64,000 nucleotides of DNA from Sphingopyxis chilensis (GTDB lineage Bacteria > Pseudomonadota > Alphaproteobacteria > Sphingomonadales > Sphingomonadaceae), in the NCBI RefSeq assembly GCF_035930445.1, contig NZ_CP142394.1, positions 653,501 through 717,500 of the forward strand. Direction: 5' to 3'. The notes under the pieces are model-generated. The model was not told the origin of the DNA and searched no databases. It saw nothing but the letters and a program-made list of their open reading frames with translations. This document shows positions 9,016-17,716 of this stretch, one piece after another. Positions within the stretch are counted from its first letter, which is position 1. Each line of letters opens with the position of its first letter. A program made the translations under genes and the position numbers.

Positions 9016-10488
9016 TCACGCCAGGACTTTTGCAAGCGCGCTTTGCCACCCGGCAAGGCGCGTTTTGCGTTTCGGGGCATCGAGCGCCGGGGTAAAGCGC
9101 GTCGCGGTGCCGCGCATCGCCTGCGCCGCGCTCGCCAGATCGGGATAAAGCCCAGCGCCCGTTGCGGCGAGCATCGCGGCACCGAGCGCCGTGCTTTCGA
9201 CGAAACCCGGGCGTTCGACCACGAGGTCGAGCATGTCGGCGAGATCCTGCGCCATCCAGTCGTTCGCGGCCATGCCGCCGTCGATGCGCAGTTCCGCCCA
9301 ATCGACGCCGTCGGCGGCGAAGGCGGATTTCAGGTCGTGCGCCTGATAGGCCTGTGCCTCCAAGGCTGCGCGCGCGACATGCGCCTTCGTGCTCGCGAAG
9401 CTGAGCCCCGACAGCGCCGCCAGCGCATCGGGCCGCCAATGCGGTGCGCCAAGGCCCGATAGGGCGGGGACCAGATAGACGCCGCCATTGTCGGCGACAG
9501 ACCGCGCCAGCCCCTCGCTTTCGCTTGCGCTTGCCAGCAGGCCCAATCCGTCGCGCAGCCATTTGATCAGGCTGCCCGCAACGAACACCGACCCTTCGAG
9601 CGCATAGGATCGCACGTCGCCTTCCTGCACGAGCACGGTCGCGAGCAGGCGGTTGTCTGATCGGGGCCGCGTCGTGCCGCTGGCCGAAAGGATGAAGGCG
9701 CCGGTGCCAAAGGTCGCCTTCGTCTGGCCGGGCGACAGGCACGCCTGGCCGATCGTCGCTGCCTGCTGGTCGCCCGCCATGCCGCAGATCGGGATCGCGC
9801 CGCCGAACAGCGCCGGGTCGGTCGTGCCCACCGTCGCGGTGCAGCCGGTGATTTCGGGGAGCAGGTCCATGGGAACGCCGAGCAGGTCGCAAAGCCCGTC
9901 GTCCCAGCCGCGGCCCGCATCGATGTCCATCAGCAGCGTGCGCGAAGCATTGCTCGCATCGGTGACATGGACGCCGCCGGTCAGGCGATAGACCAGATAG
10001 GATTCGACCGTCCCGACCGCGAGCCGGTCGCCGGCTTCCTTCAGCTGCGGCCAGTGCTTCAGTGCCCAGCCGGCCTTGGTTCCCGAGAAATAGGGATCGA
10101 GCAGCAAGCCGCTCGTCGCCTGCACCATCTCCTCATGCCCCGCTTCCTTTAGCGCGGCGCAATCGGCGGCGGTGCGCCGGTCCTGCCACACGATGGCGCG
10201 GGCGAGCGGTTCGCCGGTGTTGCGATCCCAGAACACGACGGTTTCGCGTTGGTTGGTGATGCCGATCGCCGCGACATGATCGGCGCCGCCGGCGCGCGTC
10301 ACCATCTCGCGCGTGCAGGCGAGCGTCGCTTCCCAGATTTCGGCCGCGTCATGCTCGACGAGGCCGGGGGCGGGATAATGCTGCCGGATCTCGCGCTGTG
10401 CGCTGCCGAGCGGGGTGCCGTCGGCGCCGAACAGCATCGTGCGGGTCGACGTCGTGCCCTCGTCGATGACGATGATCTTTTCGGACAC
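9016..10488 (-). CDS. glpK: Glycerol kinase
   Basis: Phosphorylates glycerol to glycerol 3-phosphate. FGGY-kinase features are clear: IIVIDEGTTSTR ATP-binding start, AIGITNQRETVVFWDRNTGEPLARAIVWQDRRT, and FGTGAFILSASG. The GTG at 10488 is preferred because GGAGGA lies 4-5 bases upstream; an in-frame ATG at 10524 and a longer open frame to 10656 have no ribosome site. The result is 490 residues, close to the usual ~500. No glpF, glpD or glpR is adjacent. Confidence 0.93.
   Translation of the reverse strand: MSEKIIVIDEGTTSTRTMLFGADGTPLGSAQREIRQHYPAPGLVEHDAAEIWEATLACTREMVTRAGGADHVAAIGITNQRETVVFWDRNTGEPLARAIVWQDRRTAADCAALKEAGHEEMVQATSGLLLDPYFSGTKAGWALKHWPQLKEAGDRLAVGTVESYLVYRLTGGVHVTDASNASRTLLMDIDAGRGWDDGLCDLLGVPMDLLPEITGCTATVGTTDPALFGGAIPICGMAGDQQAATIGQACLSPGQTKATFGTGAFILSASGTTRPRSDNRLLATVLVQEGDVRSYALEGSVFVAGSLIKWLRDGLGLLASASESEGLARSVADNGGVYLVPALSGLGAPHWRPDALAALSGLSFASTKAHVARAALEAQAYQAHDLKSAFAADGVDWAELRIDGGMAANDWMAQDLADMLDLVVERPGFVESTALGAAMLAATGAGLYPDLASAAQAMRGTATRFTPALDAPKRKTRLAGWQSALAKVLA
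9036..9066 (+). terminator. Intrinsic terminator of rpmE, inside the glpK 3' end
   Basis: A 12-bp stem (9036-9047 with 9052-9063, two G-T wobbles) and ACCC loop end in four T. It lies 33 bp after the rpmE stop, reading on the plus strand, and is embedded in the last codons of the convergent glpK gene. Confidence 0.7.
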
Positions 10489-10636
10489 CTGATCCTCCTC
10501 CGCACGGTTCTTTTCTTTCGCCATCAATGAAGAAAGAACGGCGCTTCGACAAGCTGGAGGCGAACGGGAAGAGGGAAGCAAGCAATTATCTTGCAATATC
10601 GCGCAACTCATGCCATATGATTGTGCAGCGCAGCAT

Positions 10637-10790
10637 GGCGGGATATCCCGCCGCAACCACCGGCAGCGTGATTTTCCCGCCCGATTTCAGGCGCGGGACG
10701 AGCCGGACCAGCGCTTTGTCCCCAGAGGCACCCTTTCACGCGGGTCGTTTCGAACCCGCGGCCCGTGCGCCGTCCGTTCGATCCGAACGG
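10637..10790 (+). promoter_or_regulatory. Structured leader upstream of the DEAD-box helicase gene
   Basis: Three palindromes lie in the 299-bp gap before the helicase: a perfect 16-bp palindrome at 10637-10652 (GGCGGGATATCCCGCC), a hairpin with 7-bp arms at 10739-10745/10754-10760, and a hairpin with 7-bp arms and ATC loop at 10774-10780/10784-10790. Long folded leaders are known for cold-shock RNA helicase genes; the link here is inferred. Confidence 0.45.
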
Positions 10791-10823
10791 ATGTGCCTGC
10801 GCGTCGCTCATAGTGAGTATTTC

Positions 10824-12203
10824 ATGACGACTTTCAACGACTTTGGCCTGCACGCCGACATCAATCGCGCGCTTGCCGCCAAGGATTATACCGTCCCGAC
10901 CCCGATCCAGGTTCAGGCGATTCCGCCGCTGATGAAGGGCCGCGACCTGTGCGGTATCGCGCAGACGGGCACTGGCAAGACCGCCGGCTTCTCGCTGCCC
11001 TCGATCCATCACCTCCTGACCTATCCGCACCGCCCGACCCCGCGCGGCTGCCGGATGCTCGTGCTCGCGCCGACGCGCGAGCTCGCGGCGCAGATCGCGC
11101 AGAGCTGCCGCGACTATGGCCGCTTCACCAAGCTTAGCGTCTCGACCGTCTTTGGCGGCGTGCCGATCAACAAGCAGATCCGCGACCTGTCGGGCGGCGT
11201 CGATATCCTCGTCGCGACCCCCGGTCGCCTGCTCGACCTGATCGACCAGCGCGCGCTGCGCCTCGACGATGTCGAAATCTTCGTCCTCGACGAAGCCGAC
11301 CAGATGATGGACATGGGCTTCATCCACTCGCTGCGTCGCATCGCCAAGCTGCTGCCCTCGCGTCGCCAGAACCTCTTCTTCTCGGCAACGATGCCGAAGG
11401 AAATCGCGCATCTCGCCGAACAGTTCCTCGAGGATCCGGTGACGGTGTCGGTTACCCCGGCGGCGACCACGGTCGAAAAGATCAGCCAGTACGCGACCTT
11501 CGTCGAACAGAAGGAAAAGCAGGCGCTGCTGCACTCGATCGTCGCGAGCGAAGATATCGACCGCGCGCTGATCTTCACCCGCACCAAGCATGGCGCCGAC
11601 CGCGTCGTGCGCCACCTCGCGGGCGCGGGCATCAAGGCGATGGCGATCCATGGCAACAAGAGCCAGTCGCAGCGCACCCACGCGCTGCAGGCGTTCCGCT
11701 CGGGCGACATCAAGCTGCTCGTCGCGACCGACATCGCCGCGCGCGGTATCGACGTGTCGGGCGTCAGCCATGTGATCAACTTCGAGATCCCGAACGTGCC
11801 CGAACAATATGTCCACCGCATCGGCCGCACCGCGCGCGCCGGCGCGGAGGGCAAGGCGATCAGCTTCATCGCCCCCGACGAGCGGCCCTATATGCGCGAC
11901 ATCGAGCGCGTTACCCGCAGCAAGTCCGAACCGATGCCGCTGCCCGAGAATTTCAACGAGATGGTGCGTAACCTGCCCAAGCCGGTGCAGCCGCCGCGCG
12001 ACACCGGCAGCCAGGGCCGCAATCCGCAGCGCCAGCGCGAAGATGCGATGCGCGGCCGCGGTCCGGGCAAGCCGGGCGGCGATCGCGGCCCGCGCCGCGA
12101 CGGCGCAGCCGGCGAAGGCGCCGAAGGCCAGCGCAAGCGCCGCTTCCGCCCACGCAACAAGAGCGTCGGCGCGCACAAGGGCGCGGTGAAGCGCGTCGGT
12201 TGA
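10824..12203 (+). CDS. DEAD-box ATP-dependent RNA helicase, RhlE type
   Basis: Unwinds short RNA duplexes, typically in ribosome assembly, mRNA decay or cold adaptation. Motifs in order: Q motif (FNDFGLHADINRAL, PTPIQ), AQTGTGKT (46-53), PTRELAAQ, TPGRLLDL, DEAD (156-159), SAT, and HRIGRTARAG. The last ~90 residues form a Gly/Arg/Pro-rich basic tail, likely for RNA binding. The ATG at 10824 places the Q motif at the N terminus; the frame stays open 297 bp upstream but that part has no helicase similarity. 459 residues. The exact RhlE/SrmB/DeaD subgroup is not certain. Confidence 0.93.
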   Translation: MTTFNDFGLHADINRALAAKDYTVPTPIQVQAIPPLMKGRDLCGIAQTGTGKTAGFSLPSIHHLLTYPHRPTPRGCRMLVLAPTRELAAQIAQSCRDYGRFTKLSVSTVFGGVPINKQIRDLSGGVDILVATPGRLLDLIDQRALRLDDVEIFVLDEADQMMDMGFIHSLRRIAKLLPSRRQNLFFSATMPKEIAHLAEQFLEDPVTVSVTPAATTVEKISQYATFVEQKEKQALLHSIVASEDIDRALIFTRTKHGADRVVRHLAGAGIKAMAIHGNKSQSQRTHALQAFRSGDIKLLVATDIAARGIDVSGVSHVINFEIPNVPEQYVHRIGRTARAGAEGKAISFIAPDERPYMRDIERVTRSKSEPMPLPENFNEMVRNLPKPVQPPRDTGSQGRNPQRQREDAMRGRGPGKPGGDRGPRRDGAAGEGAEGQRKRRFRPRNKSVGAHKGAVKRVG

Positions 12204-12215
12204 CGCTAAAACCCT

Positions 12216-12297
12216 CGTCATTGCGAGAAGCGTAACGATGAAGCAATCCAGAGTAGCGTAAACCGCTCTGGATTGCTTCGCTTCGCTCGCAATGACG
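12216..12297. repeat. Dispersed palindromic repeat element
   Basis: An imperfect 82-bp palindrome: outer arms CGTCATTGCGAG (12216-12227) and its complement 12286-12297, inner arms of 14 bp at 12240-12253 and 12266-12279. This TCATTGCGAG...GAAGCAATCCAG form is a widespread dispersed repeat family of alphaproteobacteria and sphingomonads (established knowledge). Being 12 bp after the helicase stop, its transcript hairpin may also act in termination or mRNA protection. Confidence 0.8.
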
Positions 12298-12383
12298 AAC
12301 TGTTATCGCGGGGCTGTGGCGCACCATTGACGCCAAGCAGCTAAAGTCTACTTTCGCGCCATAACAGGGCGAAGGGGCAGCGG

Positions 12384-14051
12384 ATGACGGACGCAACGGC
12401 AACCATCGACACCCGCCAGAGCGAACGCAAGGTCATCCTGGCCTCGTCGCTCGGCACGGTGTTCGAATGGTATGATTTCTACCTTTACGGCCTGCTTGCG
12501 ACGATCATCTCGGCGCAGTTCTTTTCGGGCGTCAACGAAACCACCGGCTTCATCTTCGCGCTCGCGGCCTTTGCCGCGGGTTTCGCGGTAAGGCCTTTCG
12601 GCGCGCTCGTCTTCGGCCGCATCGGCGATCTCGTCGGGCGCAAGAATACCTTCCTCGTCACCATGGGGCTGATGGGCGCGTCGACCTTCCTCGTCGGCAT
12701 CCTGCCGAGCTATGCGTCGATCGGCGTCGCGGCGCCGATCCTCCTCGTCCTGCTGCGCCTCGTCCAGGGTCTCGCGCTTGGCGGCGAATATGGCGGCGCC
12801 GCCACTTATGTCGCCGAACATGCACCCGAGGGCAAACGCGGCCTCTTCACCAGCTTCATCCAGACCACCGCGACGCTCGGGCTGTTCGCGGCGCTCGGCG
12901 TCGTCATCGCCATCCGCTCGGCGATGGGCGAGGCGGCCTTCGCCGACTGGGGCTGGCGCATCCCCTTCCTCATCTCGATCATCCTGCTCGGCGTCTCGCT
13001 CTGGATCCGCCTCCAGCTCGAGGAAAGCCCGGTCTTCAAACAGATGAAGGAGGAGGGGACGACGTCGAAGGCGCCGCTGACCGAAGCCTTCGGCCGCTGG
13101 GAAAATCTGAAATGGGTGCTCGTCGCGCTGTTCGGTGCGGTCGCGGGGCAGGCGGTCGTCTGGTATTCGGGGCAATTTTATGCGCTCTTCTTCCTCGAAA
13201 AGACGCTGAAGGTCGATGGCGCGACCGCGAATATCCTGATCGCCATCGCGCTGGCGCTCGGCACGCCCTTCTTCATTGTCTTCGGCTGGCTTAGCGACAA
13301 GATCGGGCGCAAGCCGATCATCCTTGTAGGGTGCGCGCTCGCGGCGCTCACCTATTTCCCCGCGTTCCACATGCTGACCAGCGCCGCCAATCCGGCGATG
13401 GCAAAGGCGCAGCAGACTGCCGCCGTGACGGTCAACGCCGACCCCGGCACCTGTGCCGTCCAGTTCGATCCGATCGGCAAGGAAAAGTTCGAAAGCAGCG
13501 GCTGCGACATCGCCAAGTCGGCGCTCGCCAAAGCCGGGGTCAGCTATACCAGCGTGACGCGCCCGCGCCACACCGGCGAGGCCGCCGACGTCTGGATCGG
13601 CAATCGCGTGCTGGTTGCGCCTGAACCGTGGCGGCTTGCCGAGGAAGATCGCGCGGCTGCGGCCGAAGCCTTCCGCCAGGAACTCGCCGCCGCGACCGCC
13701 GCCGCGGGCTATCCCGCCAAGGCCGATCTCGATGCGATGAACAAACCGCTCGTCGTCGCGATCCTCTTCTACCTCGTGCTGCTGGTGACGATGGTCTACG
13801 GCCCGATCGCTGCGCTGCTCGTCGAGCTTTTCCCCAGCCGCATCCGCTACACCGCCATGTCGCTGCCCTATCATATCGGCAACGGCTGGTTCGGCGGCTT
13901 CCTGCCGACGACGGCCTTTGCGATGGTCGCCGCGACGGGCAATATCTATTACGGCCTCTGGTATCCCGTGATCGTCGCGGTGATCACGCTGGTGATCGGT
14001 TTGTTGTTCCTTCCCGAGACCTTCCGCCGCCCGCTCCATCCTCAGGCATAG
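12384..14051 (+). CDS. MFS transporter, metabolite:H+ symporter (MHS/ProP-like) family
   Basis: Proton-linked inner-membrane uptake of an organic acid, betaine or similar solute; substrate unknown. MHS features: SLGTVFEWYDFYLYG in helix 1, GRIGDLVGRKNTF after helix 2, and LALGGEYGGAATYVAEHAP in helix 5. About 12 transmembrane helices. Between residues ~330 and ~455 there is a long hydrophilic insertion with two cysteines, longer than the usual loop, giving 555 residues instead of ~430-500. The gene stands alone between the palindromic repeat and a hydrolase gene. Confidence 0.88.
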   Translation: MTDATATIDTRQSERKVILASSLGTVFEWYDFYLYGLLATIISAQFFSGVNETTGFIFALAAFAAGFAVRPFGALVFGRIGDLVGRKNTFLVTMGLMGASTFLVGILPSYASIGVAAPILLVLLRLVQGLALGGEYGGAATYVAEHAPEGKRGLFTSFIQTTATLGLFAALGVVIAIRSAMGEAAFADWGWRIPFLISIILLGVSLWIRLQLEESPVFKQMKEEGTTSKAPLTEAFGRWENLKWVLVALFGAVAGQAVVWYSGQFYALFFLEKTLKVDGATANILIAIALALGTPFFIVFGWLSDKIGRKPIILVGCALAALTYFPAFHMLTSAANPAMAKAQQTAAVTVNADPGTCAVQFDPIGKEKFESSGCDIAKSALAKAGVSYTSVTRPRHTGEAADVWIGNRVLVAPEPWRLAEEDRAAAAEAFRQELAAATAAAGYPAKADLDAMNKPLVVAILFYLVLLVTMVYGPIAALLVELFPSRIRYTAMSLPYHIGNGWFGGFLPTTAFAMVAATGNIYYGLWYPVIVAVITLVIGLLFLPETFRRPLHPQA

Positions 14052-14102
14052 ATTGACCCATCGGGGTCGCCCGCTAGAGTATCGTCAGGCCTTCAGGGGG
14101 GC

Positions 14103-15146
14103 ATGATGACTGTCGAGGACATAGATTTCGGTGAGCCGCCGCCACCGCGGCGTCCCTTGTTCCGGCGCAAGCGGGTGCTGATCCCGCTTGGCGTCATACT
14201 CGCGATCATCGTCGGTTTTCTTCTCCTCCTGACTCCCGATACCGATCGTGACGCGATGATCGCCAAATATGGCGGCCCGAACGCGGCCTTCGTCGCAGGA
14301 CCGGCGGGCCAGCGCATTCACTATCGCGATCAGGGCCGGGCCGATGGCCCGCCGATCATCCTGATCCACGGCGCCAATGCCAGCCTCCATACGTGGGAGC
14401 CGCTGGTGAAGCGGCTCGGCGCCACCTATCGCATCGTCACGCTCGACCTGCCCGGCCACGGGCTCACCGGCGCCACCCCCGATACCGATTATTCGGCCAA
14501 GGGGATGATGGAGGCGGTCGATGTCGTTGCCGCCAGGCTCGGGCTCGATCATTTCATCCTCGGCGGCAATTCGATGGGCGGCTGGGTGGCGTGGCGTTAC
14601 ACGCTCGCGCAGCCCGCGCGCGTCGATGCGCTGCTGCTGATCGACGCCGCCGGCATGCCGCTTCGCAAGGGCGAAAAGCGCCCCGAATCGAACGTCGGCT
14701 TTCGCATCCTCGAATATCCCTTCGGGCGCTGGCTCGCGACTCGGGTGACGCCGCGGATGCTCGTCGAACAGTCGCTGCGCGGTTCGGTCGAGAAGCAGGA
14801 GATCATCGATGACGCGATGATCGACCGCTATTGGGAATTGCTGCGTTTTCCCGGCAATCGCCCGGCCACCGTGTTGCGCGCGCGGATGAACCGCGAGCCC
14901 GCGATGGCCGCGCACGTCGGGGAGATCGGGGCGCCGACCTTGATCCTGTTCGGCGACCGGGACCGGGTGATCAACCCGACCGCGGCCAAGACCTTCAACG
15001 AACGGATCGCGGGGTCGGAAGTCGTGATCCTGCCTGGCATCGGTCACTTGCCGATGGAAGAGGCGCCGGACGCGACCGCAGCCGCCATCGCCGACTTCCT
15101 CAAGCGGCGGCTTGCGCCCGCTCCGGCTCGTCCAGAAACGCGCTGA
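14103..15146 (+). CDS. Membrane-anchored alpha/beta hydrolase
   Basis: A hydrolase of unknown substrate. An N-terminal transmembrane helix (about residues 25-44, VLIPLGVILAIIVGFLLLL) anchors a classic alpha/beta fold: oxyanion region LIHGANASLHTW, nucleophile elbow GGNSMGG (Ser157), acid LFGDRDRV and catalytic His in GIGHLPMEEAP. 347 residues. Its 3' end overlaps the convergent hydrolase gene by 47 bp. The two ATG codons at 14103 and 14106 are both possible starts. Confidence 0.85.
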   Translation: MMTVEDIDFGEPPPPRRPLFRRKRVLIPLGVILAIIVGFLLLLTPDTDRDAMIAKYGGPNAAFVAGPAGQRIHYRDQGRADGPPIILIHGANASLHTWEPLVKRLGATYRIVTLDLPGHGLTGATPDTDYSAKGMMEAVDVVAARLGLDHFILGGNSMGGWVAWRYTLAQPARVDALLLIDAAGMPLRKGEKRPESNVGFRILEYPFGRWLATRVTPRMLVEQSLRGSVEKQEIIDDAMIDRYWELLRFPGNRPATVLRARMNREPAMAAHVGEIGAPTLILFGDRDRVINPTAAKTFNERIAGSEVVILPGIGHLPMEEAPDATAAAIADFLKRRLAPAPARPETR

Positions 15147-15864
15147 TCCGCGCCGAAATCGCCGCGGCATGGGTAAAGGGGAAGAGGTGGGATCCCGGCA
15201 CCACTTCCAGCACCGCGCCGTCGATCAGGTCGGCGATCGCCTGGCCGTGGCATGCGGGAACGACGCCGTCGCGCTCGCCCATCAGGATCAGGACGGGCGT
15301 GCCTTTCAGGTGCGGCAGCGCCGCCGCGCTCGTCCATCCCGCCATCGCCATCGACTGATAGGCGAGCCCGAGCGGCGTCGCGGTCGGCAGCTTGAGCCCG
15401 CTTGCCAGCATATCGTCATCGAGCAGCGCGGCCCAGCCGATCCCCGGCGCGCTGACGGTCGGTGTCGTCGCCATCAGCACCAGCCGCCGTACGCGGTGGG
15501 GGAACTGGACCGCGACCTGCTGCGCCAGCGCGCCGCCCCAGCTGAAGCCCGCGACATCGACCAGCTTGTGACCCAGCCGGTCCGCTATCTCCATCACCAC
15601 CGCCGCGATCGTCGGCGCGCCATAGGGCAGCAGCGCGTCGGGCGAGCCGCCGACGCCCGGCATGTCCAGCGTCCACACTTCGCGACCGTGGATTTGCGCG
15701 AGCAGCGGCGCGGCGGCGGCGATATCGGCGCCGATGCCGTTGAGGAACAGCAGCGGCGTGCCGGGTGCTCCCTCACGCCAACGTGCGACGCGAAGCGAAA
15801 GGCCGTAGACATGCTCGGTGCTGATGGCCGGCCGGCCGCTGATCCTGCTCATGGCCTGCGCCAT
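15100..15864 (-). CDS. Alpha/beta hydrolase, PHA-depolymerase-like
   Basis: 254 residues with an alpha/beta hydrolase fold: LLFLNGIGAD, nucleophile elbow GFSWGGAL (Ser108), LILMGERDGVVP acid loop and VPGSHLFPFTH with the catalytic His. The overall style (early GIGAD, SWGG rather than GxSxG with small residues) resembles intracellular poly(3-hydroxyalkanoate) depolymerases, but no phaC or phasin gene is nearby, so the substrate is open. The ATG at 15864 is chosen because upstream translation is not protein-like. It is convergent with, and overlaps, the previous hydrolase gene. Confidence 0.8.
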   Translation of the reverse strand: MAQAMSRISGRPAISTEHVYGLSLRVARWREGAPGTPLLFLNGIGADIAAAAPLLAQIHGREVWTLDMPGVGGSPDALLPYGAPTIAAVVMEIADRLGHKLVDVAGFSWGGALAQQVAVQFPHRVRRLVLMATTPTVSAPGIGWAALLDDDMLASGLKLPTATPLGLAYQSMAMAGWTSAAALPHLKGTPVLILMGERDGVVPACHGQAIADLIDGAVLEVVPGSHLFPFTHAAAISARISAFLDEPERAQAAA

Positions 15865-15898
15865 CGCATATCCTGACCTCCGGCGAAAGACCGGTGCG

Positions 15899-16141
15899 CT
15901 ACTCGGCTTGTCCCGCGGTCTCGGCGGCCTGCTCGTAGCGCAGGCAATCGAAGATCTTCGCGCCGGCGAGAAAGACCGAACCGGTGCAGGCGAGCAACAG
16001 CAGCTTGCCGCCATAGCCCGGATATTCATGCAGATAGGCCGCTCCGCGCGCCATCGCGCCAACGGCGAGCGCATAGATGATGAGGCACGCCTCGAAGCGG
16101 GTCTTGATAACGAACAGGCGTCCGATTTTTTTGAGCATCAC
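15899..16141 (-). CDS. Small hypothetical membrane protein
   Basis: An 80-residue protein with a basic N terminus (MLKKIGRLFVIKTRFE) and two hydrophobic segments (about residues 18-36 and 45-62), the loop between containing HEYPGYGG. No family recognised. It lies just upstream of the hydrolase gene on the same strand (34 bp gap) and may be co-transcribed with it. Confidence 0.65.
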   Translation of the reverse strand: MMLKKIGRLFVIKTRFEACLIIYALAVGAMARGAAYLHEYPGYGGKLLLLACTGSVFLAGAKIFDCLRYEQAAETAGQAE

Positions 16142-16198
16142 CTTAAACCAAGCAAGCGCCGTGCCAGTGGCGCAAATCGAGGATTTGGCGCGCCGAGA

Positions 16199-16435
16199 CT
16201 ATGGTAAACTGTAAGTTAATCCGACAGATGGGGGAAGGGCGGGCGCCTGGAAATAGCGCGGGATTGGCCCGACTTGCCGCGTTTGATCGGGAAGTGCGAC
16301 GACGACATCGTCGATATAGCACCAGCCCCATCCCTCGGGCGGATCATAGCCCTCGATAATCGGGCGCCCCGTCTCGTGAAAATGCGCGCGGGCATGGCGC
16401 GCCCGCGAATCGTCGCATCGAAATAATGGGATATT
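16199..16435 (-). pseudogene. C-terminal relic of a UBP-type zinc-finger protein
   Basis: A 78-codon stretch with no start codon, bounded upstream by TAA, reads like the second half of the ZnF-UBP domain: CDDSRARHARAHFHETGRPII followed by EGWGWCYIDDVV and a short tail GPIPRYF. Known bacterial ZnF-UBP proteins carry C-C pairs and a GHVGC motif before this point; here those are gone and the upstream sequence is unrelated. The His residues and WGWCY box are preserved, so the deletion may be recent. Confidence 0.6.
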
Positions 16436-16730
16436 TTATTCGCTGAGCGACTACCGCGCTTGTAGGCTCCCTAGATAACTCGTTGAAATTCCCAACGCAT
16501 ATCCGGCCAGATGCCCGTGAATCGCGATCCAACCCTTCCCTCCGAGGGGGCATTGGCCGCACTACAAGGCTGCTATGCGCCTGATCGAGGTCGTAGCCGG
16601 CCGCGCGGCGGCTGCCCGAAACCTGCCGTTCGCGTAGGCAGGATAGGATGCCAGGAATGCGTTCGATCTCGCCGGCAGAGCAATCTCGACTGTTTTGCGA
16701 AAGTCATGCTCGCAAAATATCGCGTGGCAC
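16436..16730. other. Gap without recognisable gene
   Basis: Between the zinc-finger relic and the GNAT gene nothing convincing is seen. Short frames exist on both strands, none with a ribosome site and family-like residues. It may hold the remains of the lost 5' part of the zinc-finger gene. Confidence 0.4.
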
Positions 16731-17273
16731 CTAGCCGAGGTCGATCTCGAGGAGCGCCAGCGTCGCATCGCCTTCATAGTCACTTGAACGGAAGCCGAGC
16801 GTTCGTTCGACGTCGATCGCTTCGCGATTGTCGCGGCTTTCGATCGAACGCAGCCGTTTGACGCCGCGCTTCTTCGCGAGGTCGACAGCGTGGTTCAACA
16901 GGCTCCATCCGACGCCGCGGCCCTTATATGCCGGCAAAATCGCGATCGCGACCTCGGCCACCTCGAATTTGTCGTCGGCCGCGATCAGGAGACTCGCGAC
17001 AAGTTCGTTGCGGTTGCTTTCGAACGCCAGCAGATGCTCGCGATGACGGTGATCGACGTCGATCATCGCCGCCAGCTGCGCGCCCGACAGATGCGGCTGG
17101 GCGCTGAGGAAGCGAAACCGCATATCATCGGGCGCCAGACCATCGAAAAAGCGATTGAGCAGCGCTGCATCGTCGGCGGTGACGGGCCGCAACATGATCT
17201 CGGCGCCATCGCGCGTGACGATGCTCGTGCCGCCGGCTTCGGAGAGCGTCATATCCAGCGATTGGTCGGTCAT
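16731..17273 (-). CDS. GNAT family N-acetyltransferase
   Basis: Transfers an acyl group from acyl-CoA to an amine; substrate unknown. The GNAT core is visible: IMLRPVTADDAALLNRFFDGL at the N terminus, motif A with acetyl-CoA binding AILPAYKGRGVGWSLLNHAVD, and the closing NREAIDVERTLGF. It resembles the standalone versions of the GNAT domain found at the C terminus of Pat-type protein lysine acetyltransferases. 180 residues; AAAGGAAAG precedes the ATG at 17273. Third gene of the hdeD-STAS-GNAT run. Confidence 0.85.
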   Translation of the reverse strand: MTDQSLDMTLSEAGGTSIVTRDGAEIMLRPVTADDAALLNRFFDGLAPDDMRFRFLSAQPHLSGAQLAAMIDVDHRHREHLLAFESNRNELVASLLIAADDKFEVAEVAIAILPAYKGRGVGWSLLNHAVDLAKKRGVKRLRSIESRDNREAIDVERTLGFRSSDYEGDATLALLEIDLG

Positions 17274-17335
17274 GTCAGCTTTCCTTTGCTTGGTGCCGGG
17301 TCCGGCCGCGGCCGTTTCGGACGGTGGTTCGCCGC

Positions 17336-17716
17336 TCAGGCATCGACGGTTGCGCCCACAACCCAGGTGAGGGCTTCTTCGCGTCGTTCGGGCGTGAAGG
17401 TGCGATAGCTGATGCCGGGCAACAGCGCGCTTTCTAGCCGCGTGCCCGCGCGGATCCACGCCTGGTCGGCAACGACCGCCACCCGGCCGAAGTGGCCGAG
17501 CTTGCCGAACAGCGGCAACGCCCTGGCCATATAGGAGCCGAGACCGGAAAGCTCGATTCCGTCGACCGAATGCGTTTCGACGAAGATATGCACCTTCGCA
17601 TGCTGCGCCATGGCCGCATCGAGCCTGTCCATGATGGCGTCGAGGTCGGCGCCGGTGATCTTGTCGGCGAGCCTGAGCGCGATGACGTCGTCCGCGCCGT
17701 TGATCCATTCCATCAT
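17336..17716 (-). CDS. STAS/SpoIIAA-like domain protein
   Basis: 126 residues matching the SpoIIAA-like (STAS fold) family by its alternating strand-helix pattern: VIALRLADKITGADLDAIMDRLDAAM, KVHIFVETHSVDGIEL, RVAVVADQAWIRAG, and an end rich in aromatic/charged residues (ISYRTFTPERREEAL). No phosphorylatable Ser typical of anti-sigma antagonists can be pointed to with confidence. Its start overlaps the stop of the upstream hdeD gene, so both are coupled; the proteins may act together at the membrane in stress response (inference). Confidence 0.75.
   Translation of the reverse strand: MMEWINGADDVIALRLADKITGADLDAIMDRLDAAMAQHAKVHIFVETHSVDGIELSGLGSYMARALPLFGKLGHFGRVAVVADQAWIRAGTRLESALLPGISYRTFTPERREEALTWVVGATVDA

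Noticed and set aside
16143..16562. Minus-strand frames starting with ATG at 16331 and 16562
   Set aside because: They are out of frame with the protein-like zinc-finger relic and have no conserved-looking residues.
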